From CAYQVW01 sp964421245 (GTDB lineage Bacteria; Margulisbacteria; WOR-1; XYC2-FULL-46-14): a stretch of DNA of 64,000 nt. The stretch is from positions 1 through 64,000 of the forward strand of contig CAYQVW010000004.1 in the NCBI GenBank assembly GCA_964421245.1. Reading direction: 5' to 3'. The first letter of the stretch is position 1; each line of letters starts with the position of its first letter. The translations under genes were made by a program, and so were the position numbers. The notes under the pieces were generated by a model that was not told the origin of the DNA, made no database searches, and saw nothing but the letters and a program-made list of their open reading frames with translations. Positions 23,450-30,512 of the stretch are shown piece after piece.

Positions 23450-26188
23450 ATGGAATACAAAAAGACCCTTAATTTACCAAAAACCGAACTTTCTATACGA
23501 GTAAATCTACAAATAGTTGAAGAAGATTGTTTGAAAAAGTGGGAAGAAGAGAATACCTATCAGAAACTAGAAACTAGAAACAAGGATAAAGAAAAATATA
23601 TTCTTCATGATGGTCCTCCATATCCTAATGGAGACATTCATTTAGGTCACGCACTAAACAAAATTTTAAAAGACATAATCGTAAAATATAAACTTATGCA
23701 AGGGTATTATGCCCCTTACATTCCAGGCTGGGATTGCCATGGATTACCGATCGAAACACAGTTAATCAAGAAATTAGGGGATAAAAGAAAAGAATTAGGA
23801 ACGCTCGAATTTAGAAAAAAATGCCGTGAATATGCCCTTGGTTATGTTGACCTACAGCGATCCGAATTTATCCGGCTTGGATGTTTTGGTGATTGGGATA
23901 ATCCATATTTAACCTTAAATCATGATTACGAGGAAGGAATTGCAACAGTCTTTGGAAAACTAGCAGAAAAAGGATATATCTATCGCGGATTAAAACCGAT
24001 CCACTGGTGTCCAAAATGTGAGACAGCCTTAGCCGAAGCCGAGCTCGAATACGAAGATGACAGGTCTCCATCTATCTATGTTAAATTCAACTTGAAACCT
24101 GGAAACCTTGAAACCTCGACCCCTGTCTCAATAGTAATTTGGACAACCACACCATGGACACTCCCTGCCAACGTAGCAGTCGCTCTTCATCCAAAGCTTG
24201 AATATGTATTTTTAAAACCAAAAGATAAAGATGAAATTTATGTAATTGCCGAAGGGCTGGTTCCAGATTTCACAAACAAACTAGACATTACAGATTTCAA
24301 AATAATCAAAAAAACTCACGGTAAAAATCTTGAGGGAACAAAATTGCAACACCCTTTCTTAAAAAGAGAGGTTCCAATAATTCTTGGAGAGATTGTAACT
24401 CTTGAACAAGGAACCGGCTGTGTTCATATTGCACCAGGACATGGTCAAGATGACTACTTACTCGGTTTAAAATATAAACTTCCAATAATTATGTCGGTAA
24501 ATGAGAGGGGTATTCTTGATGATACAACCGGCCCTGGAACAGGTTTACATTATGTAAAAGCAAACAAAGCAATCGGTGAATATATGCAGCAGAACGGATC
24601 ACTTCTTCACCTTGAATTCTTCAAACACTCCTACCCTCACTGCTGGAGATGTAAAAAGCCGGTAATTTTTCGGGCAACTGAACAGTGGTTTGTATCAATT
24701 GATCATAACGATTTAAGAAAACATGCTCTAGCTGCCATCAAAAAGACAAAATGGTTCCCTGCTTGGGGAGAAAAACGCATTAATGGAATGATCGAATCTC
24801 GGCCAGACTGGTGCATCTCTCGTCAACGCTCTTGGGGTGTTCCAATCCCAGCTTTCTTTTGTGAAAACTGCAACGAAGTATTAACTACCGGCAAATTTAA
24901 TCAAGCAGCCCGCGAACTTTATAGAAAAGAGGGATCAGATGCTTGGTTTAAATACGAAGCATCAGATATTTTGCCAAAAGGGACCGAATGTCCAAAATGT
25001 AAGGGAACAAATTTCAAAAAAGAGACCGATATTCTAGATGTCTGGTTTGAATCAGGCTCTTCACATGCTGGAGTGCTTGAAACCAACGAACATCTAAGCT
25101 GGCCAGCAGATTTATACCTTGAAGGATCAGACCAACATCGTGGTTGGTTTCAAACCTCTTTACTTACTGCAGTTGGGTATAAAAATCAGGCTCCCTACAA
25201 AGCAGTCTTAACTCATGGCTTTACAATTGATGATAAGGGTAAAAAGATGAGCAAATCTCTTGGTAATGTTATTAATCCACAAAAAGTAGTAAAACAATAC
25301 GGAGCAGATGTTCTGCGTCTCTGGGTTGCATCTACTGAGTTTACAAATGATATGGCAGCATCAGATAAGATCCTAAAACAGGTACAAGATGCTTATCTTA
25401 AGATAAGAAATACCTGTCGCTTTCTAATTAGCAACCTAAATGACTTTGATAAACCAGTTCCATATAAAAATCTTTTAGAAATTGATAAGTGGATTTTATT
25501 GCGACTCAATCGTTTGATCGAGCGGATCACCAAAGCATATGATAATTTTGAATTTCACATTGTTTATCATTCTATTTATGAGTTTTGCGTAAATGATTTG
25601 TCTTCACTCTATTTAGATGTTTCAAAAGACCGTCTATATTGTGACAAGGCAGATTGGGATTCAAGAAGATCCGGGCAAACCGCAATGTCTGAAATACTTT
25701 CTGCATTAATCAGGATGTTAGCCCCGATACTCTCGTTTACAACCGAGGATATTGCTAAATATTACAAGGGTCAAGGGTCAAGGGTCAAGAAGACATCTTC
25801 AATCTTTGAATCTGAATTCCCAAAAGCAAACAAGAAATATATTGATACCAAACTGGAAGAAAAATGGGAAAGAATACAAAATGTTCGTAATGAGGTTTAT
25901 AAAAAAATAGAAGAATTGCGCAGTAACAAAGAGATCAGGTCTTCTTCGCAAGCAAAGGTTGTCATTTATGCAAAAGACAAAGAATTAGCTGCCTTAAAAT
26001 CTATTGAAAAAGAATTACACACCATATTTATGGTTTCTGAAGTTAAATTAGAAGAAGACGCAAAAGCACCACTGGTTATTGCATCTGATTATCAAAAATG
26101 TGAACGTTGTTGGAGATTACTTCCTTCTGTTGGGCAAGACAAAAACCATCCTACTCTTTGTAAACGCTGCGTTGAAGCTATTACTTAG
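23450..26188 (+). CDS. ileS: Isoleucyl-tRNA synthetase
   Basis: This 912-residue class I synthetase has the HIGH-type motif PNGDIHLGHALNK near residue 63, an editing (CP1) domain, and KMSKS in GKKMSKSLGNV. A C-terminal zinc finger is formed by CERCW and CKRC. It charges tRNA-Ile. Three short-unit tandem arrays are built into the coding sequence: AGAAACT-type heptamers (23562-23582), TTGAAACC-type octamers (24092-24115), and CAAGGGT heptamers (25765-25789). Each keeps the frame. The first lies outside the catalytic core; the third is near the C-terminal tRNA-binding part. Confidence 0.97.
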   Translation: MEYKKTLNLPKTELSIRVNLQIVEEDCLKKWEEENTYQKLETRNKDKEKYILHDGPPYPNGDIHLGHALNKILKDIIVKYKLMQGYYAPYIPGWDCHGLPIETQLIKKLGDKRKELGTLEFRKKCREYALGYVDLQRSEFIRLGCFGDWDNPYLTLNHDYEEGIATVFGKLAEKGYIYRGLKPIHWCPKCETALAEAELEYEDDRSPSIYVKFNLKPGNLETSTPVSIVIWTTTPWTLPANVAVALHPKLEYVFLKPKDKDEIYVIAEGLVPDFTNKLDITDFKIIKKTHGKNLEGTKLQHPFLKREVPIILGEIVTLEQGTGCVHIAPGHGQDDYLLGLKYKLPIIMSVNERGILDDTTGPGTGLHYVKANKAIGEYMQQNGSLLHLEFFKHSYPHCWRCKKPVIFRATEQWFVSIDHNDLRKHALAAIKKTKWFPAWGEKRINGMIESRPDWCISRQRSWGVPIPAFFCENCNEVLTTGKFNQAARELYRKEGSDAWFKYEASDILPKGTECPKCKGTNFKKETDILDVWFESGSSHAGVLETNEHLSWPADLYLEGSDQHRGWFQTSLLTAVGYKNQAPYKAVLTHGFTIDDKGKKMSKSLGNVINPQKVVKQYGADVLRLWVASTEFTNDMAASDKILKQVQDAYLKIRNTCRFLISNLNDFDKPVPYKNLLEIDKWILLRLNRLIERITKAYDNFEFHIVYHSIYEFCVNDLSSLYLDVSKDRLYCDKADWDSRRSGQTAMSEILSALIRMLAPILSFTTEDIAKYYKGQGSRVKKTSSIFESEFPKANKKYIDTKLEEKWERIQNVRNEVYKKIEELRSNKEIRSSSQAKVVIYAKDKELAALKSIEKELHTIFMVSEVKLEEDAKAPLVIASDYQKCERCWRLLPSVGQDKNHPTLCKRCVEAIT
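23562..23582 (+). repeat. Three heptamers (AGAAAC[T/A]) inside ileS
   Basis: Three head-to-tail 7-base units occupy exactly 21 bases, that is seven codons, near ileS codon 40. Two units are identical and the third differs by one base. Confidence 0.75.
24092..24115 (+). repeat. Three octamers (T[T/G]GAAACC) inside ileS
   Basis: Three consecutive 8-base units occupy 24 bases, eight codons, within the ileS editing-domain region. One base differs in the middle unit. Confidence 0.65.
25765..25789 (+). repeat. CAAGGGT x3 + CAAG array inside ileS
   Basis: Three perfect CAAGGGT heptamers plus CAAG, 25 bases, encode GQGSRVK in ileS. An array of the same unit, number and end point occurs in bioF at 52191-52215, read there in a different frame. 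Confidence 0.85.
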
Positions 26189-26768
26189 CTGTTGTAACCG
26201 GAGCAACATACAATACCGGCTCAGTCGCAGGAGTATATCTTTTAGGATCATATCCTACTAAACTATAAATTACCTTAGGCGTTGTAGACTTACTCACTAC
26301 CGCCTTTGGCTTAGACTGCTTAACATAGCTAACCCTTCGTGAACGAGGAGTTGGAACTGCTTTAACCTTTAAAGTTTTAACTTCTTTCTTTAACGAAGCA
26401 ACTTGGCTTTCTAACTTGGACTTTTGTTTATTTGCTGTTTGAAGTGCTTGTTTCTGCAAGATTGTATTTAGGCTAACTAAAGATTCCTCAATAGCAATAT
26501 TTCGGTTTGCATTTTTTTCAAGGCTGGCCACCCAAGTTTTTAGTGGTCCCATTCCTACTTCAAACGGTCTCTCTCCTAGAAAGATCGTTCTCGAAAATAG
26601 ATATCCACTAAGATAAAGTATTAAAACCGTTGTGAAGAAGATAATAAAGAGTCCGGTAGACATCTGAACACGCCTTGGAACAACATGAAACTCTTTATGA
26701 GCGTGTGAAATAATCATAGAACCAAAACCGAGTAAAAATAAAAGAATAACCAATGCAACTATTACCAT
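26181..26768 (-). CDS. Membrane protein with coiled coil, unknown function
   Basis: The 195-residue protein has two membrane segments (about 3-20 and 38-62). An extracytoplasmic region follows, with a coiled coil around 105-140 (LESQVASLKKEVKTLKVK) and a Ser/Thr/Pro/Val-rich tail. An AGGAGG-like site precedes the ATG. The end overlaps ileS (convergent) by 8 bases. No function can be assigned. Confidence 0.65.
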   Translation of the reverse strand: MVIVALVILLFLLGFGSMIISHAHKEFHVVPRRVQMSTGLFIIFFTTVLILYLSGYLFSRTIFLGERPFEVGMGPLKTWVASLEKNANRNIAIEESLVSLNTILQKQALQTANKQKSKLESQVASLKKEVKTLKVKAVPTPRSRRVSYVKQSKPKAVVSKSTTPKVIYSLVGYDPKRYTPATEPVLYVAPVTTAK

Positions 26769-26816
26769 ATTAAAACCCTCCTAGTTCTTATCGTGCCTAT
26801 TTCTAGGAAATTTCAC

Positions 26817-27347
26817 CTATTTTAATAAATCTTCGATTTTGGTAATAATATCCGCTGCCGCCCAATCACGAGATCCAGTTTCGCGAAGTACGATCTTACC
26901 CTGTTTGTCTAAAATTAATGTGGTTGGAATACCAGCTACTTGGTAGTTAGTTGAAACCCTGTGTTCAGAATCTAATAGAACCATAAAAGTATATTCTTTT
27001 TTCTCAATAAATGCTTTAACCCCAGAATGTCTCTCTCCTACATCAACTGCAACGATAGCAAAATCCTTCCCCTTCATTTTTTCGTGCAACTTTTGCATGG
27101 AAGGCATTTCCGCACGACAAGGAGGACACCAAGTTGCCCAAAAGTTTAAGAAAACAACCTTACCCCTTAAAGACGAAAGAGCAACACTGTTACCATCCAA
27201 ATCAGAAAGAGTAAAATCCTGCGCTTCCTTTCCGGCTTCATTCATGGCCATGCCCATTCCTCCTTTATTTTGTGTACTCATATTATACGCCACAACTCCC
27301 ACTAATACCAAAAAAACCACTAAGAATATTAAATAACTTTTTTTCAT
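26817..27347 (-). CDS. TlpA/ResA-type thiol-disulfide oxidoreductase
   Basis: This 176-residue protein is anchored or exported by an N-terminal hydrophobic segment (residues 4-20). It carries a thioredoxin-like AhpC/TSA-Redoxin domain with the redox motif WCPPC and the ResA-like DLDGNSVALSSLRGKVVFLNFWA. It probably acts outside the cytoplasmic membrane, reducing disulfides, for instance in cytochrome c maturation or envelope protein repair. The partner is unknown. An AAGGAG site precedes the start. Confidence 0.88.
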   Translation of the reverse strand: MKKSYLIFLVVFLVLVGVVAYNMSTQNKGGMGMAMNEAGKEAQDFTLSDLDGNSVALSSLRGKVVFLNFWATWCPPCRAEMPSMQKLHEKMKGKDFAIVAVDVGERHSGVKAFIEKKEYTFMVLLDSEHRVSTNYQVAGIPTTLILDKQGKIVLRETGSRDWAAADIITKIEDLLK

Positions 27348-27387
27348 AATAAAAACTCCTTAATTTTTAATTTGATATTTGTCATTT

Positions 27388-28146
27388 TTAATTTCTCATT
27401 CTCCCATATATTATCTCAAAACTGGCAATAATTCCACTATTGTATCCATATTTTTTCTTGTATATCCATGAAGCTTCGGTTAAGGCCTTCCTGCTATTAA
27501 AGCCCAACGGATCTTTAGCCGTTTGTGCACCAAGATGCTTTATAAATTGTAACAATGCCATAAAATCCTCAAAAGATTCTTTGTAAATTTCGGATTTTAA
27601 TTCTATGTTTGTAAATTTTAGTTTATTTAATATTTTCTTTAGCTCTTTTGGACTTGGATATTTAACATGGGTCCGATCTCCCATAATATCTTTAAGCTCA
27701 ATAAGAGTCTTTGGCCCAAAAAAGGAGAAATACGAACTTTGACCAGGTTTTAACACTCGTTTAACTTCAGAAAAACATTTGCCCGGATGCATCCATTGAA
27801 AAGAGGAGGAGGAGACAACCAAATCAAAAGTATTATCAGCAAAAGGGATCTTCTCACCATCCCCTTCCAGAAATTGAATGTTAGAATAGGGACTTTTGGC
27901 CCTGGCATGCTCTATCATTCCAGGAGCAATATCAATTGCAAAGATTTTTGATTTATTAAAACGCTCCGCCAATCCAAAAGCTAAAAATCCGGTACCTGTA
28001 CCAATATCTAATATGTACTTATAATCTTTTTCTGGCACCTGACCCAAAACACTATTCGCCACTTCTCGATGAATGGTCGCATAGTCATCGTAGACCTTAG
28101 CACTTTTTGAAAAATTACGTTTAATCTGTTCTTTTAAGTCAATCAT
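27388..28146 (-). CDS. bioC: Malonyl-ACP O-methyltransferase BioC
   Basis: The class I SAM-dependent methyltransferase begins with IKRNFSKSAKVYDDYA, the typical BioC N-terminus. SAM-binding motif ILDIGTGTGFLA, acidic IDIAPGMIE and post-motif DLVVSSSSFQW follow. It methylates malonyl-ACP to start pimelate synthesis. I place the start at 28146 (MIDLKEQ), preceded by GGGTGGA. The longer frame from 28212 would translate a palindromic repeat. It follows bioH, the esterase that removes the same methyl group at the end of the pathway. Confidence 0.88.
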   Translation of the reverse strand: MIDLKEQIKRNFSKSAKVYDDYATIHREVANSVLGQVPEKDYKYILDIGTGTGFLAFGLAERFNKSKIFAIDIAPGMIEHARAKSPYSNIQFLEGDGEKIPFADNTFDLVVSSSSFQWMHPGKCFSEVKRVLKPGQSSYFSFFGPKTLIELKDIMGDRTHVKYPSPKELKKILNKLKFTNIELKSEIYKESFEDFMALLQFIKHLGAQTAKDPLGFNSRKALTEASWIYKKKYGYNSGIIASFEIIYGRMRN

Positions 28147-28155
28147 ATCCACCCG

Positions 28156-28223
28156 GGAACCTGAGACTAAAAGTCTCGGTTCCAAATATAAATTCGGAAC
28201 CGCGAGTTTCACTCGCAGGTTCC
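28156..28223. repeat. Pair of GGAACC/GGTTCC hairpins between bioH and bioC
   Basis: Two 28-base hairpins (28156-28183 and 28196-28223) lie in opposite orientation. Each has outer arms GGAACC/GGTTCC, one bulged base, a six-base inner stem and a three-base loop. The inner stems differ (GAGACT/AGTCTC versus GCGAGT/ACTCGC), but each remains fully paired. Confidence 0.85.
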
Positions 28224-28789
28224 TATCTTAAAAACTCACTAACAATTTTATTAAATCTATCCGGCTGCTCTAAAAATGGAGCATGCCCTACCCCTTCAAA
28301 AACCACTAATCTTGATTTTGGAATAAGCTCTGCCATATATTTTGATGTTTCTACTCTACAAATCTGATCTTGATCACCATGAATCAATAAAACCGGAATA
28401 TCAATCTTAGGCAAAAGATGTCTTATGTCTTCTGTTTTTAATCGTGCTAAAGATTTTAAAATTTCATCTCTTTTAAACTTGGGCATTGTTTTTAAAATGG
28501 GAAAATTTCCAACAAGATCATAAAAAAATCTAATTCCTAATTCCTGATTACTAATTACTTTCTTTTCTAAGTTTCTAAATAAAGCTTTTGATAATCCTTG
28601 AGGAAAAGTTTCATCTTTTATAAATTTAGGAGTCCCGGAAACCAAAACCAGTTTTCTAAATTTTTGAGGGTTTTCTATATGTTTATAAATTGCATCAAAA
28701 CAACCCATTGACCAGGCAATGATTGCTGACTCATCATTAATTTGATCTTTCCAAATAGCAGTCGTTGTAGCAAATCCAGGAATAAACAT
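28223..28789 (-). CDS. bioH: Pimeloyl-ACP methyl ester esterase BioH-like
   Basis: This 188-residue alpha/beta hydrolase has FIPGF as oxyanion region, nucleophile motif AWSMG, acid in HGDQDQI, and histidine in GVGHAPFLEQP. It is shorter than E. coli BioH (256 residues): the N-terminal strand is nearly missing and the segment before the nucleophile is compact. The position directly upstream of bioC supports BioH function. The active site looks complete despite the short length. Confidence 0.8.
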   Translation of the reverse strand: MFIPGFATTTAIWKDQINDESAIIAWSMGCFDAIYKHIENPQKFRKLVLVSGTPKFIKDETFPQGLSKALFRNLEKKVISNQELGIRFFYDLVGNFPILKTMPKFKRDEILKSLARLKTEDIRHLLPKIDIPVLLIHGDQDQICRVETSKYMAELIPKSRLVVFEGVGHAPFLEQPDRFNKIVSEFLR

Positions 28790-28831
28790 GTAAATATCAC
28801 CCTTTTAGATTTTAACACATATATCAATTGA

Positions 28832-28881
28832 ATAAAAAAAATCCCTTCTACCCTAAATTTAACTAGAACAAAAGGGATTTT
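28832..28881 (-). terminator. Intrinsic terminator of the 28887-29219 gene
   Basis: Minus strand: arms AAAATCCCTT and AAGGGATTTT pair across a 24-base loop and are followed by TTTTTTT. It begins a few bases after the stop codon at 28887. Confidence 0.85.
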
Positions 28882-28886
28882 AAAAA

Positions 28887-29219
28887 CTATTTTTTCATCT
28901 TTTCTTCGAGATACTTCTTCATTTCTGGATTCTTCATCATTTTATCCATATACTTTTGCATCTTTGCTTCTGACTTCCACTTCCCCTTGTGCCCCATCAT
29001 ACGATATCCCCTACTACCACATAATCCACCACCCCAGAACAGGCTACTCAAAAGCAAAACTACAGCTATTACTACTATAACAAGTGCTACTATCTGTCCA
29101 ACAAGCTTAACGTTTCCTTTTTCCTTATTTGCAAGAACCCATATGATATAAGCAAAACCCAATAATAAAATCAAACCTAAAATACTCCCTAACCACATTC
29201 CTCCTATCATGTTTTTCAC
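28887..29219 (-). CDS. Small membrane protein with charged C-terminus
   Basis: The 110-residue protein has two membrane helices (about 8-30 and 40-62), a Gly/Cys/His/Met-containing stretch (GGGLCGSRGYRMMGHKG), and a Lys/Met/Glu-rich helical tail (YMDKMMKNPEMKKYLEEKM). No family is recognised. It directly follows an ArsP-type permease gene, so a link to metal or metalloid handling is possible (inference). An intrinsic terminator follows. Confidence 0.65.
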   Translation of the reverse strand: MKNMIGGMWLGSILGLILLLGFAYIIWVLANKEKGNVKLVGQIVALVIVVIAVVLLLSSLFWGGGLCGSRGYRMMGHKGKWKSEAKMQKYMDKMMKNPEMKKYLEEKMKK

Positions 29220-29226
29220 CTCCCTT

Positions 29227-30273
29227 TTAAAAAATCACATTAAAAATCCAACCCAATAATACCACTTGTGGAACTGTAATAATAGGAAGCCAAATAGCAG
29301 TTTTTCTCCCAATATTCTGCCAGATCAATCCAATCTCGGTATAATCTGTCACAACTCCAGCCATTAAAAAAACAAAACTGTTTCCTAATGCTCCAGTCTG
29401 TCTATATATTTCAAAAGATAGCGGGGCCGATCCCTCTGAACAGACCTCAATTACCGTTGCAAGGAGAAGAGTTATTAACAACCCCCAAATAGTCGGCCCA
29501 AGATAGGTCTGGAAAATATCTGCCGGAATATAGGCAGCCGATAAACTTGCCAAAAGCATTCCAAGCAAGATCCACCACAAAACCATGTTCGCCAATGAGA
29601 ACGATCCCGAATATACTCCAATTAGCGCCTCTTTTATGCTCTTGGTATCTAATTTCACACTTCCTAATCTCTCTCTAATATCTTTTCTGATAGAAAATTC
29701 GGGATCAATATCGACAATATTTTTATTCTTCTCGATTAATCCTTTTGATTGCAAAAATTGAAAGATCAAACCGGTAATAATTGCAATTACAACTGCAGAA
29801 ATTATTATAAAAAATGCCTTCCAACTAAAAAAACCAAACAACAATATAGTTAATGGTAAATTAGCCCAGGGGGAAGCTAAAAGAAAGGCAACTACTGCCG
29901 GACCAGAAGCACCCTTCTTATGTAATTGAATAGATAAGGCTAAAATTCCATGAGAACATGCACTCATTAAGAATCCTAGAAAAACAGAGTAGAAAATAGT
30001 TCTTTTTTTCGGCTTTGATAACATCTTTGATATATATTCTCTTGGAACAAAATAATCAATTACTCCACCTAACATTAAACCGAGTAATACCGCAAACCAA
30101 ACGGTCTTGAAATACATGATTATGGAATTTCTGAATGGAACCAGCAGAGGAAAAACAAGAGAAAAACCAAGTAAAACAAAAATAACAAAAGTAATCTGGA
30201 TAACCTTATTTTTATACCACGGCTGTTTCTCTTCTACATGCTCACAATGATGACAAGTTTGATCGTTAGGCAT
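29227..30273 (-). CDS. ArsP/DUF318-type permease
   Basis: This 348-residue permease has about eight to ten membrane helices in two halves with an inner hydrophilic linker. SACSHGILALS and FLLASPWANLPLT in the first half, and SEGSAPLSFEIYRQTGALGN in the second, match the PF03773 permease family, which includes the organoarsenical exporter ArsP. The N-terminus CHHCEHVEEK could bind metal. The substrate is unknown. It is flanked by small envelope protein genes on the same strand. Confidence 0.82.
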   Translation of the reverse strand: MPNDQTCHHCEHVEEKQPWYKNKVIQITFVIFVLLGFSLVFPLLVPFRNSIIMYFKTVWFAVLLGLMLGGVIDYFVPREYISKMLSKPKKRTIFYSVFLGFLMSACSHGILALSIQLHKKGASGPAVVAFLLASPWANLPLTILLFGFFSWKAFFIIISAVVIAIITGLIFQFLQSKGLIEKNKNIVDIDPEFSIRKDIRERLGSVKLDTKSIKEALIGVYSGSFSLANMVLWWILLGMLLASLSAAYIPADIFQTYLGPTIWGLLITLLLATVIEVCSEGSAPLSFEIYRQTGALGNSFVFLMAGVVTDYTEIGLIWQNIGRKTAIWLPIITVPQVVLLGWIFNVIF

Positions 30274-30276
30274 CTT

Positions 30277-30501
30277 TTAGCCCCGTGGCAGGACGGCGGA
30301 TTTAAAAAATCTGGTAAGCCTTGCCAACAAAATATTTAGTACCGGCTTAACTATTTTAGTCTGAATGGCCTTTGAATCTTTTTGTAAGGAAAACATCTCA
30401 GACTTTGAATGAGTCTTTCCGCAATGAGCGTAGCTTTTCACTGCCATGCAAAATACTATAAGTATTAATATTAATAAAACTTTAAAACTTCTGGAAGACA
30501 T
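30277..30501 (-). CDS. Small exported protein, unknown
   Basis: The 74-residue frame has a clear signal peptide (LLILILIVFCMAVKSYA) followed by HCGKTHSKS. GGAG lies 8 bases upstream of the ATG, and the gene starts 11 bases after the giant surface protein ends. The C-terminal residues fall in a GC-rich patch that may be repeat DNA. It may belong with the permease gene 3 bases downstream. Confidence 0.5.
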   Translation of the reverse strand: MSSRSFKVLLILILIVFCMAVKSYAHCGKTHSKSEMFSLQKDSKAIQTKIVKPVLNILLARLTRFFKSAVLPRG

Positions 30502-30512
30502 CGATTAACTCC

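Noticed and set aside
28147..28212. 22-residue N-terminal extension of BioC
   Set aside because: It translates the double-hairpin repeat; the family-like start at 28146 has its own ribosome site.
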